Positions 46,604 through 59,772 of a stretch of 64,000 nucleotides of DNA are shown piece after piece. The stretch is from an uncultured Eubacteriales bacterium. GTDB taxonomy: Bacteria > Bacillota > Clostridia > Christensenellales > UBA1242. Numbering within the stretch: position 1 is the stretch's first letter; every line of letters starts with the position of its first letter. The stretch is from contig URYH01000001.1 in the NCBI GenBank assembly GCA_900552105.1, forward strand, positions 29,031 through 93,030, in the 5' to 3' direction. Under the pieces are notes generated by a model, which was not told the origin of the DNA, did no database searches, and was given only the letters and a program-made list of their open reading frames with translations. The translations under genes were made by a program, and so were the position numbers.

Positions 46604-48967
46604 ATGAAAAAGAAAAATCAAGCACCAGTGGAAAGATTTGAAGTTGATATGTCGCGAGGATTGAGTGAGAGTCAAGTATCACTTCGTCAAAGTCAAAAAC
46701 TCACAAATCTCACAAAAAAATCTTCGGGCAAGTCCTACACACGAATCATTTGCGAAAATGTCTTCACATTCTTCAACTTTCTTTGGCTTGCAATTTTTGT
46801 TGCACTGGTTGCGGTTGGCTCATACAACAACCTGCTCTTTGCAATCATTATTGTTGCCAACACTCTCATTGCCATAATCCAAGAATGCAAAGCAAAAAAG
46901 ACTGTTGCAAAGCTTCAACTTGTTGTTGCCCCAAAAATCACAGCGGTGAGAGGCGGAGAAGAAATTGAAATATCTTCAAACGACATTGTTCTTGACGATA
47001 TCATAGTTTTGGAAAACGGAAATCAAATTCCTGCTGACTGTGAGATTTTGGACGGAGTTGTTGATGTCAACGAATCACTCCTCACAGGCGAAAGCGTTTC
47101 GGTCAAGAAAAAACTTGGCGACAAGTTGCTTGCAGGAAGTTTTTTAACAAGCGGAAAATGTGTTTGCCGCGTGATGGCAGTTGGCGAGGGAAATTATATA
47201 TCAAGCGTTGCAAAGGCCGCAAAAGGTGTTGCAAAACCAAAATCAAACCTTTTTAAGGACTTGAACAAACTTATCAAAATCATTGGTTATTTCATTATTC
47301 CTGTTGGAATTCTGATGTTTCTTAACAACTTCTATGGTCAAGACACAAACATTGCAACCGCTGTTGAAAAAACTTGCGGTTCACTTGTCGGGATGATCCC
47401 AGCGGGAATGTTTTTGCTTGTCACAGTCGCCCTTGCTGTTGGCGTCATCAAGCTTTCCAAAAAGAAAACACTTGTTCAAGACCTCTATTCAATCGAAATG
47501 CTTGCCCGCACAAATGTGCTTTGTCTTGACAAAACTGGAACAATCACGGACGGAACGATGCAAGTTCGCGAAGTCGTAAAACTTGAAGAAAGCGACTTAA
47601 ATGTTGACGAGATAATCAAATCAATCAACTGCGCTCAACCAACAGAGAACGCAACATCTCTTGCCCTCAAAAAATATTACGGAACAGAAAACGCCAAAAC
47701 ACCTTTGTTTAATCTCGCCTTTTCGTCAGAGAGAAAACAAACAATCACTTGTTTTTCTGGGCTTGGCACATTTGCTCTCGGTGCCTATGAATACATAAAC
47801 ACAAAAAAAGACGAAAAACTGGCAAAACAAATCGCAAAATATTCTGCTGATGGTTATCGTGTGCTTGTGCTTGCAAAAAACAGCGAAGAAATCACCGAAG
47901 AAAAAAACTTGGAGTTCTCCCCTGTTGCACTTGTCGTTATCGAAGACCACATTCGCTCTGATGCCCCAGAAACAATAAAATGGTTCAAAGACAATGGCGT
48001 TGAAATCAAGATTATTTCTGGCGACAACCCACAAACTGTTGCAAGCATTGCCAAAAAGGTTGGCGTTGAAGACGCAGATAAATATGTTTCGCTCGAAAAA
48101 ATGAGCATTGAAGAAGTTTGTGAAATTGCTGACAAATTCACAGTTTTTGGACGTGTTTCGCCCGAGCAAAAACACGCAATCATAAAATCGCTCAAACAAA
48201 AAGGCAAAGTCGTTGCAATGACGGGAGATGGCGTCAACGACACCCTTGCTTTGAAAGAAGCCGACTGCTCAATCGCAATGGCTGACGGAAGCGAAGTTGC
48301 TCGAAGCATTTCAAACCTTGTTCTCATGAATTCAAAGTTCTCATCTCTTCCAAGCGTTGTCGCAGAAGGAAGACAAGTCATCAACAACGTTCAAAAAAGT
48401 TCAAGTCTTTTCCTCATGAAAACATTGTTTACCGTTGTCCTTTCTCTCATCACTCTTTGCTCGTTCTCACTCTATCCATTTGCCCCCGCACAAGTCTTTT
48501 TGCTTGAAGCATTTGTCATCGGCATTCCGTCATTCTTCTTGTCATTGCAACCAAACAGCGACCAAATCAAAGGCGGGTTCCTCAAAAATGTCCTCAAAAT
48601 GAGCATACCATATGCTGCTGTCCTTCTTGTGGGTGTTGGCGCAGTTCTCGTTCTCAACAAATGCGGACAACTTGAATACAACGAATTCAACACTCTCGCA
48701 ACCCTCACAATCACAGTTGTTGGTTTCATGAACCTCTGCAAAATCTGTTTCCCGCTCAACAAACTACGAATTGGCATCGTTGCTCTTTCAATCGTTTTCA
48801 CAGTCGTCGCCCTACTAATCATGCCCGACTTCTTCTATGTGACAACAATAACAAAAAAATCTTGCCTAATTCTTTCAGCAATAACCGCCTTCACCGCCCT
48901 TGTCCTGCTTGGCTGGATAACAATCGACCAAATCCTACAAAACAAAAAAACGCAAGAGAAGAATTAA
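46604..48967 (+). CDS. P-type cation-transporting ATPase (CtpE/CaxP-like)
   Basis: 787 residues with about ten membrane helices. Actuator motif LLTGESVSV, phosphorylation motif CLDKTGTITDG, nucleotide-binding region with KQTITCF, and the hinge MTGDGVNDTLALKEAD. The membrane segment before the P-domain reads LVGMIPAGMFLLVTVALAVG, with PAG where calcium pumps of this group have PEG. No N-terminal heavy-metal domain and no CPC motif, so soft-metal transport is unlikely; the overall pattern resembles the CtpE/CaxP group proposed to export calcium. The long AT-rich upstream region suggests regulation. Substrate is inferred. Confidence 0.88.
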   Translation: MKKKNQAPVERFEVDMSRGLSESQVSLRQSQKLTNLTKKSSGKSYTRIICENVFTFFNFLWLAIFVALVAVGSYNNLLFAIIIVANTLIAIIQECKAKKTVAKLQLVVAPKITAVRGGEEIEISSNDIVLDDIIVLENGNQIPADCEILDGVVDVNESLLTGESVSVKKKLGDKLLAGSFLTSGKCVCRVMAVGEGNYISSVAKAAKGVAKPKSNLFKDLNKLIKIIGYFIIPVGILMFLNNFYGQDTNIATAVEKTCGSLVGMIPAGMFLLVTVALAVGVIKLSKKKTLVQDLYSIEMLARTNVLCLDKTGTITDGTMQVREVVKLEESDLNVDEIIKSINCAQPTENATSLALKKYYGTENAKTPLFNLAFSSERKQTITCFSGLGTFALGAYEYINTKKDEKLAKQIAKYSADGYRVLVLAKNSEEITEEKNLEFSPVALVVIEDHIRSDAPETIKWFKDNGVEIKIISGDNPQTVASIAKKVGVEDADKYVSLEKMSIEEVCEIADKFTVFGRVSPEQKHAIIKSLKQKGKVVAMTGDGVNDTLALKEADCSIAMADGSEVARSISNLVLMNSKFSSLPSVVAEGRQVINNVQKSSSLFLMKTLFTVVLSLITLCSFSLYPFAPAQVFLLEAFVIGIPSFFLSLQPNSDQIKGGFLKNVLKMSIPYAAVLLVGVGAVLVLNKCGQLEYNEFNTLATLTITVVGFMNLCKICFPLNKLRIGIVALSIVFTVVALLIMPDFFYVTTITKKSCLILSAITAFTALVLLGWITIDQILQNKKTQEKN

Positions 48968-49057
48968 TTTTCAGAGTAAATAATGTCGGATATTCGACAC
49001 CCGCAAAATAGTGCGATTTTTAGTATTGTAAGGTTTTAATGAGATTTCTTTTACAAC

Positions 49058-49192
49058 TTTTCAAGAGTTAAGCATTCTTTGCCTTAACTCTTCTTATTTG
49101 CCAACCTGCATGAAGCAGAAAGGTTTGTCAAGAGTTTGAGTGCGAATGCACTCAAATGCATTTCACTCTTGACAAATTTTTCGTTTCATGCA
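49058..49192 (+). ncRNA. Structured repeat element R, copy A
   Basis: Hairpin AAGAGTTAAG/CTTAACTCTT with a 10-nt loop, then CTTATTTGCCAACC, then three nested stems: TGCATGAA/TTCATGCA, TTGTCAAGAGT/ACTCTTGACAA and TTTGAGTGC/GCACTCAAA closing on GAAT. The copy at 63811-63942 keeps the same order with compensatory changes in the stems (TGC/GCA becomes AAC/GTT; AG/CT becomes TG/CA). This indicates selection on a folded RNA or DNA strand. An upstream AAGGTTTTAATGAGATTTCT (49030-49049) may belong to the unit. Confidence 0.6.
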
Positions 49193-49207
49193 ACACAAAA
49201 AACAAAA

Positions 49208-49256
49208 AGACAAAAGAAAAGGTTTTGTGCCAAAATTTCACAAAACCCTTTTGTCT
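49208..49256. repeat. Large nested hairpin
   Basis: AGACAAAA/TTTTGTCT outside GGTTTTGTG/CACAAAACC, nearly perfect, between element R copy A and the gyrA 3' hairpins. It could act as a terminator for the P-type ATPase transcript or belong to a composite repeat. Confidence 0.55.
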
Positions 49257-49278
49257 ATTGTTTTTTGTTGACCTCTTG

Positions 49279-49367
49279 CCCCGCTCCGCCAAGGGGCGTT
49301 TCGGGTGGTGTGGAGGGAATCGCAACCCTCCACGCTTTTTGATTCTTTTTCGCAACTCGAAAAAGAA
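49279..49367 (-). repeat. Gene-3'-end two-hairpin repeat element (copy 2, after gyrA)
   Basis: Starts 8 bp after the gyrA stop on the minus strand: TTCTTTTTCG, loop AGTTG, CGAAAAAGAA (49367-49343); TCAAAAAGC; GTGGAGGG, 8-nt loop, CCCTCCAC (49333-49310); then a third small hairpin with CCCC/GGGG (near 49299-49279). Same architecture as the element after ald at 32821-32883. Confidence 0.65.
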
Positions 49368-49374
49368 CACTTTT

Positions 49375-51912
49375 TTATTCTTCTGTTTCTTGTTCTGCGT
49401 ATTCAATTTGCTCTTCTGTGAGAGTGTTTTCAACATCTTCTGCTGGAGATTCTTCCTCTTCTTCATGTTCTGCAACAGAAACGCAAACAATTTTTGCACC
49501 GTCTTTGAGACGCATGATTTTGACACCTTGCGTGTCACGGCCAATAAGGCTTATGTCTTCGGCTTTGAGTCTGATTATGATGCCACTGTCTGCAATGAGC
49601 ATGATATCTTGATTTTCGCCGATTTGTTTGAGGTTGACAAGTTTTCCTGTTTTTGCAGAGAAATTGCCCGCCTTGACACCTTTTCCACCTCTTGTTTGAG
49701 TTCTGTATTCGCTCTCATCTGAACGTTTGCCATAACCATTTTCAGAAATTGTTATGATTTGATTTCCTTCGGTGATTACTGCCATATCAACAACATAATC
49801 GTCTTTTGCAAGTTTTATGCTTCGAACACCTTGTGTGTCACGACCCATAACACGAACGTCACTTTCATTAAATCTGATGCATTTTCCGTCATGAGTTGCA
49901 ATCAAAATGTCGTTGTTGCCACCCGTCATGCCAACGCCAATAAGTTCGTCGCCTTCAACAAGTCTGATTGCAATCTTTCCAACTTTTCTGATGCTCTCAA
50001 ACTCTTTGAGTTCGGTCTTTTTGATAAGCCCAAGACGAGTTGCCATAACCAAGCATCCGTCTTTGTCTTCGTCGCGACGGCGAATGATTGCTGTGACTTT
50101 TTCGTCTGCGTCAAGTTGAAGAAGATTAATGATTGCTCTTCCTTTTGCTTGACGTTGTGCTTCTGGCACTTCGTATGCCTTTATACAATAAACCTTGCCA
50201 CGACTTGTGAAGAACAACAAATCGTCATGAGTGTTTGAAACGAAGATGTTTTCAACAAAGTCTTCTTCTTTTGTCTTGTGGGCCGAAATTCCAACCCCTC
50301 CGCGGCGTTGAGTCCTATACTCACTGGTTGACATTCTCTTGATATAACCGCCATGTGTCATTGAAATTATGACGTCTTCGCGCTCAATGAGGTCCTCAAT
50401 GTCAATTCCACCCATATCAAGACTGATTTCGGTTTTGCGAGGGCTGTCATATTGTGCTTTGATTGCTTCCAAATCTTCTTTTATGATTGCCAAAACTCTT
50501 TCTGGTTTCGCCAAAATGTCTTTTAGGTCAATAATGCGGTTGCTTAGTTCAGCAAGTTCGTCATTGAGTTTGTGAACTTCAAGAGCAGTAAGACGAGAAA
50601 GTTTCATTTCAAGAATTGCGTTCGCTTGTTTTTCTGAAAGTTCAAAACGGGACATCAATTCTTGCAACGCGTCTTGACGCTCGTTTGCTTGTTTGATAAC
50701 GCGGATAACTTCGTCAATGTTTGCTAGAGCAATAACCAAACCTTTGACGATATGCTCACGCTCTTCCGCGCGAGTTAGGTCAAATTGTGTTTTTCTTGTG
50801 ACAACACTCTTTTGATGTTCAAGGTAATAATAGAGCATTTCTTTGAGATTTAGAATTCTTGGAGTTCCGTCAACCAAAGCAAGCATGATTATTCCGTCAG
50901 AAATTTGGAGTTGAGTGTGCTTGTAGAGAGAGTTGAGAACAACTTGCGCATTCGCATCTTTCTTGACATCAACAACAATTCTCATTCCTTGACGGTCACT
51001 CTCTTCTTTGATGTCAGAAATTCCTTCAAGCTTTTTGTTCTTAACCATGTCAGCCATTTGGACAATAAGTTTTGCCTTGTTGACTTGATATGGGAGCTCT
51101 GTGATGACAATTCTGTGTCTTCCAGTTTCTGTTTCTTCAATCTCCGCTTTTCCGCGAACAACAATTCCACCACGTCCAGTTTTGTATGCGTGTTTGATTG
51201 CCGTTCTTCCCATGATTATGCCGCCTGTTGGGAAATCAGGAGCTGGGATAATTCTGATGAGGTCATCAATTTCGATATCTGGGTTGTCAATGAGAGCTTC
51301 AACGCCAGATATAACTTCGCCAAGATTATGTGGCGGAATGTTTGTTGCCATTCCAACAGCAATTCCGTCCGCACCGTTAACCAAAAGGTTTGGAAAACGA
51401 GAAGGCAAAACAACTGGTTGCATAAGCGTGTCGTCAAAGTTTGGATAGAAATCAACAGTTTGTTTGTCTATGTCACGAAGCATTTCTGCTGCGATTTTTG
51501 AAAGTCTTGCCTCGGTATAACGCTGTGCCGCTGGCGGATCTCCGTCAACAGAACCAAAGTTTCCGTGTCCGTCAACCAAAGGGCAACGGATTGAGAAGTC
51601 TTGAGCAAGTCTGACGAGTGCGTCATAAACCGAACTGTCGCCATGTGGGTGATATTTACCCATAACTTCACCAACGATACGCGCTGATTTCTTGAAAGGT
51701 TTGTCGTTAAATAAATTAAGTTCGCCCATTGAGAACAAAATTCTTCTGTGAACAGGTTTGAGTCCGTCACGGACATCAGGAATAGCACGCGAAACGTTGA
51801 CAGCCATGGCATAGGAAATAAACGATTTTTTGAGTTCTCCGTCAATTTCAACTTTTTGGATTCTTTCATTCTCAAAAAGTTTTTCTAATTCTTGTTTTTT
51901 ATCTTCTTTCAT
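49375..51912 (-). CDS. gyrA: DNA gyrase subunit A
   Basis: 845 residues. Breakage-reunion domain from [20 protein letters not shown], with [20 protein letters not shown] and catalytic Tyr in [14 protein letters not shown]. The C-terminal pinwheel carries the GyrA box in [11 protein letters not shown], which marks this as gyrase rather than topoisomerase IV. Acidic C-terminal tail ([15 protein letters not shown]). With GyrB introduces negative supercoils. 28 bp downstream of gyrB, probably cotranscribed. Confidence 0.97.
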   Translation of the reverse strand: MKEDKKQELEKLFENERIQKVEIDGELKKSFISYAMAVNVSRAIPDVRDGLKPVHRRILFSMGELNLFNDKPFKKSARIVGEVMGKYHPHGDSSVYDALVRLAQDFSIRCPLVDGHGNFGSVDGDPPAAQRYTEARLSKIAAEMLRDIDKQTVDFYPNFDDTLMQPVVLPSRFPNLLVNGADGIAVGMATNIPPHNLGEVISGVEALIDNPDIEIDDLIRIIPAPDFPTGGIIMGRTAIKHAYKTGRGGIVVRGKAEIEETETGRHRIVITELPYQVNKAKLIVQMADMVKNKKLEGISDIKEESDRQGMRIVVDVKKDANAQVVLNSLYKHTQLQISDGIIMLALVDGTPRILNLKEMLYYYLEHQKSVVTRKTQFDLTRAEEREHIVKGLVIALANIDEVIRVIKQANERQDALQELMSRFELSEKQANAILEMKLSRLTALEVHKLNDELAELSNRIIDLKDILAKPERVLAIIKEDLEAIKAQYDSPRKTEISLDMGGIDIEDLIEREDVIISMTHGGYIKRMSTSEYRTQRRGGVGISAHKTKEEDFVENIFVSNTHDDLLFFTSRGKVYCIKAYEVPEAQRQAKGRAIINLLQLDADEKVTAIIRRRDEDKDGCLVMATRLGLIKKTELKEFESIRKVGKIAIRLVEGDELIGVGMTGGNNDILIATHDGKCIRFNESDVRVMGRDTQGVRSIKLAKDDYVVDMAVITEGNQIITISENGYGKRSDESEYRTQTRGGKGVKAGNFSAKTGKLVNLKQIGENQDIMLIADSGIIIRLKAEDISLIGRDTQGVKIMRLKDGAKIVCVSVAEHEEEEESPAEDVENTLTEEQIEYAEQETEE

Positions 51913-51940
51913 CTTTTTTCGCCTTTTTCTTTATTTTTTA

Positions 51941-55580
<3,640 letters not shown>

Positions 55581-55599
55581 TCGCTCACACAACAAAAAC

Positions 55600-55624
55600 A
55601 AGGATGAGAAAATCTCATCCTTTC
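55600..55624. terminator. Terminator between convergent genes
   Basis: AAGGATGAGA / TCTCATCCTT perfect stem; overlaps the 3' end of the ABC exporter gene on the other strand. Confidence 0.8.
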
Positions 55625-57252
55625 ATTTTTATTTCTTTGCACTCAAATGGCAACTCTGCTCCCGGATCAGAGAAAAACACGCAAGTTTTGTCTTTGGCAA
55701 ATTCTTGAATGATTTTGAACACTTTTTTCTTTTGGCGAGTGCTCATTGAATTGAATGCGCTGTCAAATATGATAATCTTTGGGTTCCTCAAAATCACACG
55801 GGCAAGTGCTAAAAGTTGCTTTTCACTTTGCGAAAAAAATGTTGTTTTGTCGTTTATTTTTTGGTCAAGTCCAAACTTTAAATTGACAACCTTTTCAAAA
55901 AGGCCAAGTTTTTTCAAAACGTCATTAATTTGTTGGTCGGAAAATTCTTCACCAAAAGACAAATTTTCCCGTATGCTTCCACGAAACAGAGCGGGCTCAT
56001 CACGCACAAGCGACACAACGCGTTCAAATTCGCCTTTTTTGATTTTTGCAATATTTTTCCCGCCGAGCAGGATTTCGCCAGAATCTGGAGCATATATGCG
56101 GGCAAGAAGACAAGCAAGCGTTGTTTTGCCAACCCCACTTTCGCCAATTATCGCAATTTTTTCTCCGCATTCAATTTCAAACGACAAATCTTGAATTGAA
56201 ACAGGTTTGTATGGGTGTTTGAAACATAAATTCTTAACTTCAAGTTTTGGTGTGGCATTTTCAAGAAGTTGGTCGCGAACAGAAAAGGCAGTTGTGTCGA
56301 TTCGAAGAATGTCAAAAATACGATTTATGGCAGTTTGAATATTAACAAAAAACTGATAGTTGAGAGCGGTTTGTTTGATTGGCTCATTTGTTTGCGTGAT
56401 ATATCCAATGAATGATATAACCGCACCAAGCTCAAAACCAACACTTCCCATTTTTAAGAACGCAAAAACATATACCGCAACAATTCCCAAAAACCATATG
56501 CCTTCAATGAGGGGTAAAAACAATTCGTTATATTTGCTAAACTTATTCCATTTTTCAAGCGCTTTTGTTTGAACTCTTGAAAACTCATCAAGCATTTGTT
56601 CTTCGCCAGAGCCACCCGTTATTGCATCAAGTCCAAAAATGCCATCCATAACTTTTGCATCTCGTTCAATTTCTAATCTTTTATACTCTTTGCTTTTTGA
56701 TGAAGACGATTTATTTATTAAAAAGAACACAGCAAGAACAATGCACAAAACTCCAAAAATAATTGCACCCAAAATCACATTCAGCGCAAACATAAAAATA
56801 AAGACTGTCACAAACTTGAGGATATTCATCAAGAACGGAACAAGGTTTTTCGAAACAAAATCACCAACATCATTAATATAAGTTGATGCACGAGCCAAAA
56901 TCCCCGCAGTATCATGTGTTTCATAATATGAATATGGCACTTGCAAGATTTTTTTGAACAAGTCATCTCTCATGTCGCGAGCAACCTCATAACCAATGTC
57001 ACAAAAAATTTTGTTTTGCACAAAAAAACAAACAGCTTCAATAACGAGGAGTCCAACCAGCGCACCACCAACCCCAAACAAAAGTGAATAGTTTTCAGGA
57101 ATGATTGCGTTGTCCACAAGAAAGGTGTTGAGATATGTGACAAGCCTGCCCAAAAGGACAGCGAAAAGAAGAAGCAAAAAAGTGAAAATAACAATTTTCT
57201 TTTTTTTGCCGACATATGTCCAAATGTTTAGCTTCTTTTCTTTTTTTGTCAT
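55615..57252 (-). CDS. ABC exporter half-transporter, catalytically degenerate NBD
   Basis: 545 residues: about six membrane helices (1-310) and an ABC ATPase domain. Walker A IIGESGVGKTTLA is intact, the signature reads FSQSEKQLLALARV instead of LSGGQ, Walker B ends IIIFDSAFNSM (Ser in place of the catalytic Glu) and the H-loop reads CVFFSDPG with no His. It lies 11 bp after a second half-transporter that is even more degenerate, so they probably form a heterodimer. ATP binding is possible here; hydrolysis appears impaired. Substrate unknown. Its last codons overlap a bidirectional terminator. Confidence 0.88.
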   Translation of the reverse strand: MTKKEKKLNIWTYVGKKKKIVIFTFLLLLFAVLLGRLVTYLNTFLVDNAIIPENYSLLFGVGGALVGLLVIEAVCFFVQNKIFCDIGYEVARDMRDDLFKKILQVPYSYYETHDTAGILARASTYINDVGDFVSKNLVPFLMNILKFVTVFIFMFALNVILGAIIFGVLCIVLAVFFLINKSSSSKSKEYKRLEIERDAKVMDGIFGLDAITGGSGEEQMLDEFSRVQTKALEKWNKFSKYNELFLPLIEGIWFLGIVAVYVFAFLKMGSVGFELGAVISFIGYITQTNEPIKQTALNYQFFVNIQTAINRIFDILRIDTTAFSVRDQLLENATPKLEVKNLCFKHPYKPVSIQDLSFEIECGEKIAIIGESGVGKTTLACLLARIYAPDSGEILLGGKNIAKIKKGEFERVVSLVRDEPALFRGSIRENLSFGEEFSDQQINDVLKKLGLFEKVVNLKFGLDQKINDKTTFFSQSEKQLLALARVILRNPKIIIFDSAFNSMSTRQKKKVFKIIQEFAKDKTCVFFSDPGAELPFECKEIKMKG

Positions 57253-57263
57253 ATTTCTCCAAA

Positions 57264-58979
57264 TTATTGTTTTATTTCTTCAAAAGTTGAACACTTTTTG
57301 ATTTCTCCGCCGTCAACAACATAAATTTTTTTGCAACATTTCATAATTTCAACATCTGACGAAACAACAATCACAGTTCTTTGATCAAGTCTATTTATTT
57401 TTTTTATGACATCAGCAACAACGTCTGATTTTTGTGCTTGCATTGGTTTTTCCAAAACAACAACTTTTGAATTTTTGTAAAGTGTGCGAGCAAGGTTTAT
57501 CATTTGTTTTTGAAGAACTGGATATGAATCCATTTGCCCACGAATAACTCGCTCATCAAAACCTGTTTTGCCCTTCTCGATATTTTTTAGTCCCACAATA
57601 TCCATGATTTTTTCATATTTTTCTTCATCGTTTTTTTCAAACAAAACAATGTTGTCTTTGATTGATTTTTTAAACAAATAAATGTTTGGAGTATACAGCG
57701 AAAAGTTTTCACGAATTGAGGAAATATTTATTTCTCTATAATCTGCCCCATTGATTGCAAGCCCACCCGATTGCGGCTCAGTTTTTTTGACCAGCAAGTT
57801 GCAAAATTCATGACAACCTTTTCCATCTTTAAACCAAAATCCAACTTTTTCACCCTGATTAATGACAAAATTAAAGTTGTTGATATTGTTTCCATCATCG
57901 CCCACGCCACAAAGTTTTGTCGCAATAATTTTTATATCTCCATCAATTTCTTGAGTTGTTTTGTTATTTTCTTTTTTGTCACGCTTTTCAACATAAACTC
58001 TGATATTTTCGGCATAGCAAAGCGCTTCTTGAATTTGATAGAACTTGATGGCAGAATTGTTTATGTTGTCAAGCATAATGATCGCATACGACACAGCAAC
58101 CGAAAACCCTCCAATTGTAATCTCACCAGCAACAGCAAGAAAGCCTGCAAACAAAATCATTCCACCATAAAACAACGCTCGAAGAAGCAAAAAATAGAAT
58201 TGATAAACATTGGATTTTGTTATACATTTCTTTTTGTTTTCAAAATGAACATGATTTTTTTCACACAACTTTTTAAGCGCATGATTTTCGTATGCATTTG
58301 TTTTTATTTCCAAAATATTGCCAGTTGTTGAACTGATTTGAGTTGAGAGTTTGCGCACACTTTTTCGAATCTGAGCAAAATATGGTTTTGTTGATCGCAT
58401 ATACAAAAAGAGAAGAACGCAAACAAATGGCAAACTCGCGAGCATAAAAACTCCAAGCTTCCAACTCGTGAAAAAAATCATCACAAGAGAAATCAAAGAA
58501 TAAAACAAAAAACTTATCAACTGGGGAAATAACATTTGAAACAATTCTTTTGTTTGATAAACATCGTTTGTCAGCATTGTATAGATGTCGCCAGTTGAAT
58601 AGTAATCGCCCGAGCGAAACATTTTTGACAACACAAGCAATCTCAAATCATTTCCAAACTTGTTGCCGTAGTTTTGACTAACGCGTCCGCCAGCATATTG
58701 CAAAATTGCTTTGAGCACAACAATTGAACCAAATATCACCGAAAGCCACATCAAAAGCGTTCCGCTTCCCACCTCGCCAAGCACTCCATCACTTAACGCT
58801 CGCGAAACAATTCCGTCCCCTGGACTTGTTGTTGGACGAAGGACAAAATCAAGGACATATCGTGAAATTTGCACAAGTGCAACACTCATAAGCACTGCAA
58901 CCAACAAAACAACAAGATTGAACACACCTTGCCAAACATATTTTTTGAAGCGAGAGTTTGCAAAACAAAAAGCCTTCAT
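57264..58979 (-). CDS. ABC exporter half-transporter with lost Walker A
   Basis: 571 residues: six membrane helices (about 12-320; e.g. GVFNLVVLLVAVLMSVALVQ) and an NBD-like domain. The Walker A position reads KVGFWFKDGKGCHEFCNLL, lacking the GxxGxGKS pattern; the signature region reads PVLQKQMINLARTLY; Walker B reads VVVLEKPMQ; the H-loop region reads VIVVSSDVEIM. None of the catalytic residues is conserved, although domain spacing is normal and the frame is intact, so this looks like a maintained pseudo-ATPase partner of the downstream half-transporter. First gene of the pair. Confidence 0.85.
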   Translation of the reverse strand: MKAFCFANSRFKKYVWQGVFNLVVLLVAVLMSVALVQISRYVLDFVLRPTTSPGDGIVSRALSDGVLGEVGSGTLLMWLSVIFGSIVVLKAILQYAGGRVSQNYGNKFGNDLRLLVLSKMFRSGDYYSTGDIYTMLTNDVYQTKELFQMLFPQLISFLFYSLISLVMIFFTSWKLGVFMLASLPFVCVLLFLYMRSTKPYFAQIRKSVRKLSTQISSTTGNILEIKTNAYENHALKKLCEKNHVHFENKKKCITKSNVYQFYFLLLRALFYGGMILFAGFLAVAGEITIGGFSVAVSYAIIMLDNINNSAIKFYQIQEALCYAENIRVYVEKRDKKENNKTTQEIDGDIKIIATKLCGVGDDGNNINNFNFVINQGEKVGFWFKDGKGCHEFCNLLVKKTEPQSGGLAINGADYREINISSIRENFSLYTPNIYLFKKSIKDNIVLFEKNDEEKYEKIMDIVGLKNIEKGKTGFDERVIRGQMDSYPVLQKQMINLARTLYKNSKVVVLEKPMQAQKSDVVADVIKKINRLDQRTVIVVSSDVEIMKCCKKIYVVDGGEIKKCSTFEEIKQ

Positions 58980-59024
58980 ACATAAAATATATCAAAACCA
59001 CATTTTTTTGTCCACAAACAAGCA

Positions 59025-59056
59025 TAAAAAAAGAACGGCATAAGCCATTCTTTTTT
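59025..59056 (-). terminator. Terminator after small membrane protein gene
   Basis: AAAAAAGAAYGGC / GCCRTTCTTTTTT-type stem (one G-T pair), 4-nt loop. Confidence 0.8.
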
Positions 59057-59079
59057 GTTGTGTTTTTGCCGCATGCGTC

Positions 59080-59625
59080 TTATTTCTTGAGCCAAGCACA
59101 AACAGTTGCTGTGACACCAGAAATAATTGCGATAAATGAAGCTGCATGAATGCCGGCGCTTTCGCTGAATTTCATGCCTGCCATTTCTGTTCCCAAAAGA
59201 ACAAAAATGCTTATTATCGCACCAATTGCACAAAGCGTTCCAAGAGCGCCAAAAGCAAGGGTCAATGTTTTCAAAATATTCCATTTGAAAACCATTGCCA
59301 AAAGTGCTGCAACAACCAAAAGACCGCCAAGAATTGATGCAAACAAATTCAAAAGTGCTGCCGCTTTTGTTTTTGCAGCTGTGTCTTCACCTTTAATCAA
59401 GCCATATGCAGCAGCTTCTTCTTCATTATCTGCTTCTGTCAAATTATCAAAGCTCATTGCTGTGAGAACATTGGTTGCTGAAACTTTTGTTTTTGTATCA
59501 TCAATGTTCTTTATCGCAATCATTGGCATGAACATTGAGCAAAACAACAAAACTCCAAAAACCATTGCAAGAACTGACAAGATAATGCCTTTCATTCCGC
59601 TTTTCTTTTTAGCTTTTTTTGCCAT
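59080..59625 (-). CDS. Four-helix small membrane protein (paralogue 1)
   Basis: 181 residues. Basic start MAKKAKKKSG, helix 1 (GIILSVLAMVFGVLLFCSMF), an extracellular loop of ~55 residues with DNLTEADNEEEAAAYG, and three further helices (LLNLFASILGGLLVVAALLA, LTLAFGALGTLCAIGAII, AASFIAIISGVTATVCAWL). Same topology and loop position as the neighbour at 59773-60348, so the two are diverged paralogues. GGAG site before the ATG. Family unknown to me; topology recalls claudin-like or DUF-type four-helix proteins only superficially. Confidence 0.75.
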   Translation of the reverse strand: MAKKAKKKSGMKGIILSVLAMVFGVLLFCSMFMPMIAIKNIDDTKTKVSATNVLTAMSFDNLTEADNEEEAAAYGLIKGEDTAAKTKAAALLNLFASILGGLLVVAALLAMVFKWNILKTLTLAFGALGTLCAIGAIISIFVLLGTEMAGMKFSESAGIHAASFIAIISGVTATVCAWLKK

Positions 59626-59743
59626 GTGATTTCTCCTTTTAATAAATTTTTGATAAATACATTATATAATGCAAAATCCAAAAATACAAACAAATTGGCG
59701 TCCACTTTTTTCAGCGAACACAATCTTGCCAACTTTGCCAAAC

Positions 59744-59771
59744 AAAAAAAAGAGAAAAATTTCTCCTTTTT
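59744..59771 (-). terminator. Terminator after second small membrane protein gene
   Basis: AAAAAGGAGAAA / TTTCTCTTTTTT-type stem just after the stop codon on the minus strand. Confidence 0.7.
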
Positions 59772-59772
59772 G

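Noticed and set aside
49156..49722. 188-codon plus-strand frame overlapping the gyrA end
   Set aside because: It runs antisense to gyrA and across hairpin repeats, has Phe/Cys-rich non-protein-like composition and no ribosome-binding site.
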